This document shows, one piece after another, positions 1 through 7,465 of a DNA stretch of 64,000 nt. A model generated the notes under the pieces. The model was not told the DNA's origin and did not search any database. It worked only from the letters and a program-made list of their open reading frames with translations. The DNA is from Limnohabitans sp. Hippo3 (GTDB taxonomy: Bacteria; Pseudomonadota; Gammaproteobacteria; Burkholderiales; Burkholderiaceae_C). The stretch is taken from positions 124,001 to 188,000 of the forward strand of contig NZ_NESF01000002.1 of assembly GCF_003063665.1 (NCBI RefSeq), read 5' to 3'. The position numbers and the translations under genes were made by a program. The stretch's first letter is position 1, and each line of letters begins with the position of its first letter.

Positions 1-328
1 ATTGCTGTGTGAGCAAGAAGGCCTGGCTGATGGCATTGAAGGGCCAGGCCTGCCAGCCGGGGTGCGAAAAACGGGTGTCATGCACCATGGGCTCGATGCA
101 GGGTTTGCAGTGTTGGTCGTGTGCCTGCGCTGCATAGTGCGCCCACTCCTGCGCGCTCAACACCCCCAGCTGCAGCAGTTTGAGTTGCTCGGCCGGGTTC
201 ATGGCCAGGTGGCTCGCCCAGTCGTCGAAAGCCATGCGCAGGGAGACGGTCGAAATACCTTGCGTGAAAGGTGACAGCTGCGTGTGCGCCCAACGGTCCA
301 GAATCGGACCGGGACGCGGGGCGCTCAC
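1..328 (-). CDS. PHA synthase-like protein, N-terminal part (partial)
   Basis: The reading frame is open from the left edge to a GTG at 328, so only about 109 N-terminal residues are visible. They include LDRWAHTQLS near the start and DTRFSHPGWQAWPFNAISQA near the edge. This matches the N-terminal domain of poly-beta-hydroxybutyrate polymerases (PhaC_N), where an aspartate-arginine-phenylalanine motif precedes a tryptophan-rich segment. The alpha/beta-hydrolase catalytic part would lie outside the window. The frame also has a GTG at 355, but that codon lies inside a terminator hairpin, so 328 is preferred. Identity as a true PHA synthase rather than a related hydrolase cannot be settled here. 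Confidence 0.65.
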   Translation of the reverse strand, partial: MSAPRPGPILDRWAHTQLSPFTQGISTVSLRMAFDDWASHLAMNPAEQLKLLQLGVLSAQEWAHYAAQAHDQHCKPCIEPMVHDTRFSHPGWQAWPFNAISQAFLLTQQ

Positions 329-340
329 AGAAAGGGGATG

Positions 341-380
341 GCCAAAAATGTGCACGCTGCCATGCTAGACGGCAGCGTGC
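341..380 (-). terminator. rho-independent terminator after the Rrf2 gene
   Basis: Perfect 10-bp inverted repeat GCACGCTGCC/GGCAGCGTGC (352-361 and 371-380) around a 9-nt loop. Read on the minus strand it is followed by a T-rich run (ACATTTTTGG). It lies between the Rrf2 regulator and the PhaC-like gene, so the latter probably has its own short promoter or depends on read-through. Confidence 0.7.
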
Positions 381-446
381 CGCTTGAACATTCACCTTTC
401 GGTGTAGTCCAAGCCAGGCCTGTGGGCACAGGCCCGCAGCTCAACT

Positions 447-941
447 TCAGAGCATCATGCTCAACTGGAACACTGAATTGGGTGCTCGCGGCATGACCGG
501 CGCAGGCAAGGGCTTGAGGCGGAATTGGCCCAGCATGGAAGTCACGCGGGCGTCGCGTGGCATGAAGGGCACGGCGACATCGTCCAGGGTCTGCGAGGCC
601 AGTGTTTCTTGCAGGTGGCGTTGGATGTCGGCTTCCAATGACTTCATCGGATGGCCATCGTCGGGGTACAGCTCGTCAAAGCTGTGCACCACTTCAAAGT
701 GCTTGACCACATCCCACAAGCTGATGTCTTCGGGGTTGCCGCGGATCTGGTAGCCGCCGCCCGGGCCACGGTGTGCCCGGATCAATCCGGCCTCGCGCAG
801 CTCCTTGAGTATCGACTCCGTGTAAGAGGACGACAACCCCAGGCCCGAAGCGATCTCTTCGGTCGTCACGGGCTCCACGGCTGAACGAGAAGTGATGAAA
901 ACCGCGATGTCGACGGCTTTGGCTGTTTTCTTCAGGATCAT
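447..941 (-). CDS. Rrf2-family transcriptional regulator
   Basis: A 164-residue Rrf2 winged-helix protein. Residues 1-80 carry the family HTH, including TTEEIASGLGLSSSYTESI and the wing HRGPGGGYQI. The ATG at 941 is chosen over an upstream in-frame start because GAGGAG lies about 8 nt before it and Rrf2 proteins usually begin MxLxxxxxYA-like. The three cysteines that bind Fe-S in IscR/NsrR-type members are absent from the segment after the wing, so it is probably not an Fe-S sensor. It is divergent from the MerR-type gene, with an AT-rich intergenic region (942-1065) shared by both promoters. Ligand and targets are unknown. Confidence 0.85.
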   Translation of the reverse strand: MILKKTAKAVDIAVFITSRSAVEPVTTEEIASGLGLSSSYTESILKELREAGLIRAHRGPGGGYQIRGNPEDISLWDVVKHFEVVHSFDELYPDDGHPMKSLEADIQRHLQETLASQTLDDVAVPFMPRDARVTSMLGQFRLKPLPAPVMPRAPNSVFQLSMML

Positions 942-1065
942 GATGCGCTCCTCATTTGAATCGGTATTGTATGGTTTAAACGCATAAAATCCACTCATAT
1001 CCTGTTTTATTTCTCAATAAACCTATTTTTACCTTAAAATATCTACTCAATACATAAACAAGACA

Positions 1066-2064
1066 ATGCCCAACACCCTCGATCCCCGTCCAGCGCTTTA
1101 CCGCATCGGTGCCGTTTCCAAGCTCAGCGGCGTGCCTGTGCCCACCTTGCGGATCTGGCAAACGCGCTACAGCGCCTTCTCGCCCGCCACCACCCAAGGG
1201 CAGCACAGGCTCTACGACGAGGAAGACCTGCGCAAAGCCACATTGCTCAAGTCACTGACCAGCCAAGGACACGGCATCAGCTTGATTGCCGGGCTGAGCA
1301 CCGCACAGTTGCAGCAGTTGTTGCAAACTGGCTCCCAGATGGCACGCGGGTCAGCGCCAGCGCCGCGATCCCCTGACAGCCAGCGCCATCGCTGGGTGCT
1401 GGTCGGTCACCACTTGGCCGAGCGTTTGCAATCCGAACACTTCAGATCCACCCACCCAGGACCCGCTGTGCACATTCAAGCGGTGTGGGCCGATTTGAAC
1501 GAAGCCCGCCAGAACCCCGAGGCCGCCGACACCGATGTGCTCATGGTCGCGGTGAACAACCTGAGCGACAGCAGTGCCCAGCAAATTCTCGATTTGTCCG
1601 CGCAATTGAGCGCACGCCAGACCGTGGTGTTGTATGGCTTTGGCCAAATGAAAGCCATCGACAGCCTGGCCCGCACGGGCTGCCTGCTGCACCGTGAACC
1701 CCTGAACGATGCGGCTTTGGCCAACATCGTGCGCAGCACACGCCCAGCACTGACTGACGCCTCCTGGGGCCTGCCCCATCTGAACGACCCCGTGCCGCCA
1801 CGCCAGTTTTCAGATGCGGTGCTGCAGCGGGTGGCCAATATTCCCAGCCAGGTGCTGTGCGAATGCCCTCGCCATGTGGCCGAGCTGATTGGCCAGTTGG
1901 GCCGTTTCGAAGACTACAGCCTGGACTGCTTGCAACAAAGCCCCAAAGACAGCGAGTTGCACACGCAGCTCCACAAGATGGCAGGCACAGCCCGTGCCTT
2001 GCTTGAAAAGGCCCTGCAGATGGTGGCCGACCACGAAGGCATCTCCCTGCAGGACCCGACCTGA
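1066..2064 (+). CDS. MerR-family regulator heading a photolyase cluster
   Basis: A 332-residue protein with a MerR HTH at about residues 12-70 (YRIGAVSKLSGVPVPTLRIW, then QHRLYDEEDL). Residues ~120-230 look like an alpha/beta, Rossmann-like domain, and the rest is helical. The overall layout resembles the light-responsive LitR/CarH group, which often sits next to photolyase genes, but the cobalamin-binding ExHxxG-type motif of that group is not visible. It precedes, at 24 bp, a small unknown gene that is coupled to two photolyase-family genes, so it may control them; this is inference from context. There is no strong ribosome binding site before the ATG. Confidence 0.8.
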   Translation: MPNTLDPRPALYRIGAVSKLSGVPVPTLRIWQTRYSAFSPATTQGQHRLYDEEDLRKATLLKSLTSQGHGISLIAGLSTAQLQQLLQTGSQMARGSAPAPRSPDSQRHRWVLVGHHLAERLQSEHFRSTHPGPAVHIQAVWADLNEARQNPEAADTDVLMVAVNNLSDSSAQQILDLSAQLSARQTVVLYGFGQMKAIDSLARTGCLLHREPLNDAALANIVRSTRPALTDASWGLPHLNDPVPPRQFSDAVLQRVANIPSQVLCECPRHVAELIGQLGRFEDYSLDCLQQSPKDSELHTQLHKMAGTARALLEKALQMVADHEGISLQDPT

Positions 2065-2088
2065 ACAGCACGCGCGGCTGAACTGCAC

Positions 2089-2628
2089 ATGAAACGACAC
2101 GTGGCCGCCACCTTGCTCGGCGTGACCGGCTTTTTGGTCATGGACAGCCACATCGACTGGGTTCGCCAGGACCACGGCATCCTGCTGGAGATCAACGGCC
2201 AAAAGTTCGATCCTCAAGGCTGGATGGCCGAGCACTGGCGGCCGTGGCGACAAGACTGTCAGCGCGTTCGCGCCGAAGCCCACGATACGGCCACGGCCCA
2301 GGCGGTGCTGCAAACCATTCAGCAACACAGCCTGCCGGACTCATTGGAAGCCCAACTCTTGCAACTGCACCTGCAAGCAGACTGGGCCATTGCCGAAGTC
2401 GCATTCAAAACCCTCAACCCCAGCATCGTGGTGTTGCGCCTAGAAGGTGATGCTTGGCTCATCCAAGACAGCGCCGTGTGGAGCGGCTCCACAGCACCTT
2501 GGCAACCGGCCCATTTTGTACGCCGTTATTTGCAACAACAAGCCCCGGAGATGCCTCAGGCCCTGATCGACTGCGTGCCCATTGAAGCCCGCCGCTATGC
2601 GGCCCTCTCTGATGGGGGACAGCTGTGA
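2089..2628 (+). CDS. Uncharacterised protein coupled to a photolyase gene
   Basis: A 179-residue soluble protein I do not recognise. The N-terminus (MKRHVAATLLGVTGFLVMDS) is mildly hydrophobic but is not a clear signal peptide. The middle has a helical, leucine/glutamine-rich stretch, and the C-terminal half is rich in aromatics and acidic residues. Its stop codon overlaps the GTG start of the next photolyase-type gene (GTGA, 2625-2628), which implies translational coupling and probably a shared role, for example as a partner of the photolyase or as part of the light response. No catalytic motif is visible. Confidence 0.7.
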   Translation: MKRHVAATLLGVTGFLVMDSHIDWVRQDHGILLEINGQKFDPQGWMAEHWRPWRQDCQRVRAEAHDTATAQAVLQTIQQHSLPDSLEAQLLQLHLQADWAIAEVAFKTLNPSIVVLRLEGDAWLIQDSAVWSGSTAPWQPAHFVRRYLQQQAPEMPQALIDCVPIEARRYAALSDGGQL

Positions 2629-4166
2629 CTTACCGCGTGGTCTGGTTAAAACGCGACCTGCGGCTGCACGACCATGCGGCACTGACCCATGCGGCAACCC
2701 AAGGCCCAGTGCTGTGCCTCTACATCGTCGAGCCCGGTTTGTGGGCGCAGCCCGATGCCGCCTTGCAACACTTCGAGTTCGTTCGCGAATCGCTGAATGA
2801 ACTGCACGAGGAGCTGCAGGCGGTGGGCGGCAGCCTGCAAGTGCGCGAAGGGCCTGCGGTGCAGGTGCTGGCCGCGCTGCATGCCCAAGCGCCTTTTGCC
2901 GAATTGGTCTCACACGAAGAAACCGGCAATGCCTTCACCTACGAGCGCGACCTGCAGGTCGGCGCGTGGTGCCGCAGCATCGGCCTGCCCTGGACCGAAC
3001 TGCCGCAGTTTGGCGTGGTGCGCCGCCTGAAAAGCCGCAACACCTGGCAAGCCCGCTGGGAGTCACACATGGCCGCGCCGCAAGCGGTCTTGCCCGAGTT
3101 GTACTTTGTTCATGCGCCTGAAAATGTTGGCCCCGAGGTGATGACACCGCCACCCGGCCTGCAGCACAACCCCACCCAGCGCCAGCACGGAGGTCGCCGC
3201 CTGGCGCTCGAGACCTTGCACAGCTTTCTGGATGCGCGTGCGCTGAGCTACCGGGGCGGCATCTCGTCACCGTTGTCCTCGCCCACCGCATGCTCACGTT
3301 TGTCGGCGTACCTGGCCTATGGCTGCATCAGCCTGCGCGAGGTGGTGCAGGCCACCCGCGCTGCGCTGGACGCCCTGCCACCGCAAGCAGGTCGCCACCG
3401 TGCGGGTCTGGTGGATTTCATGAGCCGCTTGTATTGGCACTGCCATTTCATCCAGAAGCTCGAGAGCGAGCCCGAAATCGAATGGCGCAACATGCACCGG
3501 GGTTACGATGGCCTGCGCGAAGACGACTGGAACGACGCCCACTTTGCAGCGCTGACATCGGCCCGCACCGGCTGGCCCATGGTGGACGCCTGCGTGGTCA
3601 TGCTGCACGAGACCGGCTGGCTGAACTTTCGCATGCGGGCCATGCTGGTGTCGGTGGCAGCCTACCCGCTGTGGCTCGACTGGCGGCCCGTGGGCCATTG
3701 GCTGGCCACGCAGTTTCTGGATTACGAGCCCGGCATCCACTGGAGCCAGCTGCAAATGCAGTCGGGCACCACCGGCATCAACACCACGCGGGTCTACAAC
3801 CCCATCAAACAAGCGCAAGACCACGACCCCAAAGGCATCTTTGTGCGCCGCTGGCTGCCGCACATGCGCCGAGTGCCCGACACCTGGTTGTTCGAGCCTT
3901 GGCTCATGCCGCCCGAGGTGCAGCGCCACTGTGGCCTGACGGTGGGCGTGGACATCCCAGAGCCGCTGGTGGACCTGGCCGAGGCCACACACACCGCCAA
4001 AGCGGCGCTGCACGCCCGCCGGGCTGAACCCGGTGTCAAGGCGGGCAAAAAAGCCGTCATCGACAAGCATGCATCGCGCAAAACGATAGCTCCGAATCCA
4101 CGCAACACCCGAAAAAAATCGCCTAACACCAACGTGTCCAGCACACAGCTGGGCTTTGACTTTTAA
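2625..4166 (+). CDS. Cryptochrome/photolyase family protein, atypical subclass
   Basis: A 513-residue protein of the blue-light flavoprotein family. The N-terminal alpha/beta domain begins VVWLKRDLRLHDHAAL; the C-terminal helical FAD-binding domain has GWPMVDACVVMLHETGWLNF and FRMRAMLVSVAAYP. The FAD-site loop at about residues 366-405 reads DYEPGIHWSQLQMQSGTTGI then TTRVYNPIKQAQDHDPKG, unlike both the NNGGWQW loop of class I CPD photolyases and the DASH loop. It ends in a basic, low-complexity tail (~440-513) that could bind DNA. It starts with GTG overlapping the previous stop, and is followed after 3 nt by a cryptochrome-DASH gene. Whether it repairs DNA or senses light cannot be read from sequence. 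Confidence 0.85.
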   Translation: MTYRVVWLKRDLRLHDHAALTHAATQGPVLCLYIVEPGLWAQPDAALQHFEFVRESLNELHEELQAVGGSLQVREGPAVQVLAALHAQAPFAELVSHEETGNAFTYERDLQVGAWCRSIGLPWTELPQFGVVRRLKSRNTWQARWESHMAAPQAVLPELYFVHAPENVGPEVMTPPPGLQHNPTQRQHGGRRLALETLHSFLDARALSYRGGISSPLSSPTACSRLSAYLAYGCISLREVVQATRAALDALPPQAGRHRAGLVDFMSRLYWHCHFIQKLESEPEIEWRNMHRGYDGLREDDWNDAHFAALTSARTGWPMVDACVVMLHETGWLNFRMRAMLVSVAAYPLWLDWRPVGHWLATQFLDYEPGIHWSQLQMQSGTTGINTTRVYNPIKQAQDHDPKGIFVRRWLPHMRRVPDTWLFEPWLMPPEVQRHCGLTVGVDIPEPLVDLAEATHTAKAALHARRAEPGVKAGKKAVIDKHASRKTIAPNPRNTRKKSPNTNVSSTQLGFDF

Positions 4167-4169
4167 ACC

Positions 4170-5489
4170 ATGCGCACCACCCTCTTCTGGTTCCGAAACG
4201 ACTTGCGCCTGCACGACCAACGCGCCTTGAAGCAAGCCATTGAGCACGCCCAAACGCATGGCCAAGCCCTGTTGCTGGTCTATGTGCACGAACCCGTGCA
4301 AGACGCGCCCACCGCTTGGGACTTTCGCCGCATGGGCGAGCACCGCAGGCGTTTTCTGGCTGACACGTTGCAAGACTTGCAAGCCTCGCTGCAGGCTTTG
4401 GGCCAGCACCTAGTGTTGCTGCACGGCCCCGTGGCCGAGGTGCTGCCCACTTGCGCCAGCCATGTGGGCGCAGACACCGTGTTTTGCGAAGACATCGCCG
4501 CACCCGAAGAAGAAGCGCAGGTGCAGGCCCTGATCAACGCAGGCCTCACCGTCAAAACCCTGTGGCAGTCCAGCCTGATCGAACCCGACGCCCTGCCCTT
4601 TGCGACCGAAGACATGCCGCAGGTGTTCACGGTGTTTCGCCAACGCATCGAATCGGCGAAGCTCCACCCCCTGGCACCGCTGCCCGCGCCCACCCAGTTG
4701 CCTGCGCCTCCGAGCGACAGCTTGACCGGCTTGCCCGGCTGGACTGAAGACCCGTTCACGCTGCTGCAAGCCCACACCGAATACGATGCGCACCCGCGCT
4801 CGAACTTTCCGTACACCCAAGCCGCCTGCCGGGGCGGCGAAACCAGCGCCTTGGCCCACCTGCAAAGCTACCTCACCCCGCCCTGGCCCGACCGCTACAA
4901 ACAAACCCGCAACGCCCTGCAAGGTCAGCACACCAGCAGCCACTGGTCGCCCTGGCTGGCCACGGGCGCGGTGTCGGCCCGCCGCATTTGGGCCCAGTTG
5001 CAGGCCTACGAACAAGCGCACGGCAGCAACGACGGCACGTATTGGCTGTGGTTTGAGCTGCTGTGGCGTGACAACTTCCGCATGCTGCACCTGCAGCACG
5101 GTCCGCAGCTCTATGCAGCGCGGGGTTTGTCGAACCTGCCCAAGCCCTCGCACTTTCCGAAAGACTTTGCACGCTGGTGCAGCGGCCAAACGGGCGAGCC
5201 CATCGTGGACGCGGGCATGCGCGAGCTGGCCGCCACCGGCTTCACCTCCAACCGCATGCGCCAAATCGTGGCCAGCTTTCTGGTGCACGACCTGTCTTGC
5301 GACTGGCGCGCGGGCGCGGCCTGGTTCGAATCGCAGCTGGTGGACTTTGATGTGCAAAGCAACCAGGGCAACTGGCTGTATGTGAGCGGCCGGGGCACCG
5401 ACCCGCGTGTGGGCAGGCGCTTCAACCCCGCCAAACAGACGCAAGACCACGACCCGCAGGGCCGCTACCGACAGGTCTGGCTGGCCTGA
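4170..5489 (+). CDS. Cryptochrome DASH / photolyase-like protein
   Basis: A 439-residue member of the photolyase superfamily. The N-terminal domain starts TTLFWFRNDLRLHDQRALKQ. The FAD-binding domain carries FELLWRDNFRMLHLQHGPQL, GEPIVDAGMRELAATGFTSN, and near residue 396 SNQGNWLYVSGRGTDPR followed by RRFNPAKQTQDHDPQGRY. The Gln-Gly-Asn-Trp loop and the spacing to the asparagine-proline motif are typical of the DASH subfamily, which repairs cyclobutane dimers mainly in single-stranded DNA and binds FAD and usually a folate antenna. It lies 3 nt after the atypical photolyase gene in the same transcription unit. Confidence 0.88.
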   Translation: MRTTLFWFRNDLRLHDQRALKQAIEHAQTHGQALLLVYVHEPVQDAPTAWDFRRMGEHRRRFLADTLQDLQASLQALGQHLVLLHGPVAEVLPTCASHVGADTVFCEDIAAPEEEAQVQALINAGLTVKTLWQSSLIEPDALPFATEDMPQVFTVFRQRIESAKLHPLAPLPAPTQLPAPPSDSLTGLPGWTEDPFTLLQAHTEYDAHPRSNFPYTQAACRGGETSALAHLQSYLTPPWPDRYKQTRNALQGQHTSSHWSPWLATGAVSARRIWAQLQAYEQAHGSNDGTYWLWFELLWRDNFRMLHLQHGPQLYAARGLSNLPKPSHFPKDFARWCSGQTGEPIVDAGMRELAATGFTSNRMRQIVASFLVHDLSCDWRAGAAWFESQLVDFDVQSNQGNWLYVSGRGTDPRVGRRFNPAKQTQDHDPQGRYRQVWLA

Positions 5490-5500
5490 TAATCGGGTGC

Positions 5501-6139
5501 ATGTATGCCATTCAATCCTGGGGGGACACCCTGCGCCTGCTGGTCGAGTTGTCGGCCACCGCCGCCTTTGCGCTGTCGGGCCTGATGGAAGCGGCCCGCA
5601 AGCGGCTCGACGCGGTGGGCGTGTGCGTGGTTGCGTTTCTGGCGGCCTTTGGCGGTGGCACGCTGCGCGACTTGCTGCTGGACTACCGGCCTTTTTTCTG
5701 GGTGCAACACACCGAAATGCTCTGGGGCGTGCTGGCCCTGTGCGTGGCGGCCATGCTGTTCATGCGCCAGCGCCATTTTGAAGTCACCGAAAAAGCGATC
5801 CTCTGGCCTGACGCCCTGGGGCTGGGCCTGTTCACCGCAACGGGTGTGCACCACGCGCTCCTGTCCACCATGCCCCCGGTGGTGGCCGTGCTCATGGGCC
5901 TGATCACGGGCGTGTTTGGCGGCGTGTTGCGCGACATGGTGTGCAACGAAATCCCCACCGCCTTCAAGGACCACCGTCCTTACGCGGTCTGCGCCTTTGC
6001 GGGCGGCTGGACTTATGTGGGCCTGTGGTCCACCGATGCCCCCGGCTGGGTGGCGCTGCTGGGTTGCGTGGTGGTCACGGTCGGGCTGCGTGGCCTGGCC
6101 CTGTGGCGCAACTGGCAGCTGCCCGCGTGGCGGGCCTGA
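5501..6139 (+). CDS. TRIC/UPF0126 family membrane protein
   Basis: A 212-residue inner-membrane protein with about seven hydrophobic segments arranged as two homologous halves. Each half has the family signature of a glycine run followed by Arg-Asp: AFGGGTLRDLLLD near residue 50 and GVFGGVLRDMVCNE near residue 139. Bacterial members are homologues of trimeric intracellular cation channels (older name UPF0126, YicG-like); the physiological ion or substrate is uncertain. It begins 11 nt after the cry-DASH stop, so it may be co-transcribed with the photolyases, though a functional link is not evident. Confidence 0.88.
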   Translation: MYAIQSWGDTLRLLVELSATAAFALSGLMEAARKRLDAVGVCVVAFLAAFGGGTLRDLLLDYRPFFWVQHTEMLWGVLALCVAAMLFMRQRHFEVTEKAILWPDALGLGLFTATGVHHALLSTMPPVVAVLMGLITGVFGGVLRDMVCNEIPTAFKDHRPYAVCAFAGGWTYVGLWSTDAPGWVALLGCVVVTVGLRGLALWRNWQLPAWRA

Positions 6140-6158
6140 CAAGACTTTTTTGCAAACC

Positions 6159-7121
6159 ATGCCTCAAAACCCTACCGCCTTCTGGGGCGGCATCTTCTTT
6201 TCTTTGGCTGCGGGCATGATGTGGGGCCTGGTGTTTGTGGGCCCGCTGATGCTGCCCGACTACCCCGCCGCGCTGCACACCTTTGGCCGCTATCTGGCCT
6301 TCGGTCTCATCGCGCTGCCCCTGGCCTTTGTGGACCGCGCCGAGATGCGACGGCTCTCCCGGGCCGATTGGGTGGCCGCGCTCAAGCTGGCGGCCATCGG
6401 CAATGTGCTGTATTACCTGTTTCTGGCCAGCGCCATCCAGCGCGCAGGCGGGGCGCTGCCCACCATGATCATCGGCACGCTGCCGGTGGTCATCGCCATC
6501 TCGGCCAACCTGCTCAACCACCAGCGCGACGGGCGTTTTCCGTGGCTGAAACTCGCACCGCCTCTGGTGCTGATCCTCCTGGGGATCGCCTGCGTCAACC
6601 ATGTGGAGTGGACAGCCCTGGTACAAAACCCGGCGGCCGACACCACCCGTTACATCACGGGCGCCGTGCTGGCCGTGGGCGCCGTGGTGTGCTGGACCTG
6701 GTACCCGCTGAAAAACGCCGACTGGCTGCGCGGCCACCCCGACCGCAACCCCCGTGTCTGGGCCACAGCACAAGGCATCGCCACATTGCCGCTGGCCCTG
6801 CTGGGCTATGCCGCCTTCTGGCTGTGGGCCATCGCCACGCATGACCCGATGCCCATGCCGCTCGGCCCGCGCCCGCTCGAATTCATCGGCCTCATGATGG
6901 CCATTGGCCTGTTCGCCTCCTGGCTGGGCACCCTGTGCTGGAACGCCGCGAGCCAGCGCCTGCCCACCGCCCTGGCCGGACAGCTCATCGTGTTCGAAAC
7001 GCTGGCAGCGCTCAGCTACGCCTTCTGGCTGCGCGGCCAGTGGCCCGAACCGCTCACGCTGGCGGGCATTGCATTGTTGGTGGCGGGGGTGATTGGCGGG
7101 GTGCGGGTCAAGGCGGTTTGA
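6159..7121 (+). CDS. EamA/DMT-family transporter
   Basis: A 320-residue integral membrane protein with about ten transmembrane segments in two EamA repeats, typical of drug/metabolite-superfamily exporters. The frame is open further upstream, but the ATG at 6159 gives a start just before the first membrane helix (FWGGIFFSLAAGMMWGLVFV) and avoids overlap with the TRIC gene. Nothing identifies the substrate. The stop codon abuts the first of three palindromes upstream of hipB. Confidence 0.85.
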   Translation: MPQNPTAFWGGIFFSLAAGMMWGLVFVGPLMLPDYPAALHTFGRYLAFGLIALPLAFVDRAEMRRLSRADWVAALKLAAIGNVLYYLFLASAIQRAGGALPTMIIGTLPVVIAISANLLNHQRDGRFPWLKLAPPLVLILLGIACVNHVEWTALVQNPAADTTRYITGAVLAVGAVVCWTWYPLKNADWLRGHPDRNPRVWATAQGIATLPLALLGYAAFWLWAIATHDPMPMPLGPRPLEFIGLMMAIGLFASWLGTLCWNAASQRLPTALAGQLIVFETLAALSYAFWLRGQWPEPLTLAGIALLVAGVIGGVRVKAV

Positions 7122-7189
7122 TTCGTTATCCGAATATTTGGCATTTATTCGATTTGCGGGTATATTACATTTATTCGTTTTACGGATAA
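7119..7189. promoter_or_regulatory. Three phased HipB-type operator palindromes
   Basis: In an AT-rich gap upstream of hipB there are three related palindromes of the form ATTCG-N5-CGRRTA: 7121-7135 (ATTCG-TTATC-CGAAT, perfect), 7145-7163 (TTATTCG-ATTTG-CGGGTAT) and 7171-7189 (TTATTCG-TTTTA-CGGATAA). Their centres are 26 bp apart (7128, 7154, 7180). They resemble HipB operators (TATCC/GGATA half-sites), so autorepression of hipBA is the likely role. The last site lies a few bases before the hipB ATG. Confidence 0.75.
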
Positions 7190-7194
7190 ACGCC

Positions 7195-7464
7195 ATGCCG
7201 CACACGCTCGTCACCCCCACACAAATGGGGCAAATTCTCAAAACAGCCCGCAAAAACAACCAGCTCAGCCAAACCGAACTGGCGTCCCGGGTGGGTCTCA
7301 GCCAAAGCCGCATCTCGGCTTTTGAACAACAACCCGAGAACATCGGTCTGGGCCAGTTGCTGTCCGTGCTCAATGCGCTGGGTCTGGAACTCACGGTTCA
7401 AGCACGTCAAAGCACCGCGCCGCAAGCCCTGCTGGCGCGGGACAGCGACGCGCCGGAGTGGTGA
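7195..7464 (+). CDS. hipB: HipB-type antitoxin, XRE-family HTH
   Basis: An 89-residue DNA-binding protein with one XRE helix-turn-helix (about residues 10-65: MGQILKTARKNNQLSQTELA followed by SRVGLSQSRISAFEQ). It sits 1 nt before hipA, the standard antitoxin-toxin order. It should bind and neutralise HipA and repress the operon through the palindromes just upstream. The frame is open further upstream, but the ATG at 7195 aligns with the family N-terminus. Confidence 0.9.
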   Translation: MPHTLVTPTQMGQILKTARKNNQLSQTELASRVGLSQSRISAFEQQPENIGLGQLLSVLNALGLELTVQARQSTAPQALLARDSDAPEW

Positions 7465-7465
7465 C

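Noticed and set aside
447-941. IscR
   Set aside because: Fe-S cysteines are absent and there is no isc operon nearby.
1066-2064. Cobalamin-binding light sensor (LitR/CarH)
   Set aside because: Context fits, but the ExHxxG-type B12 motif is not visible in the second domain, so only a MerR-family call is made.
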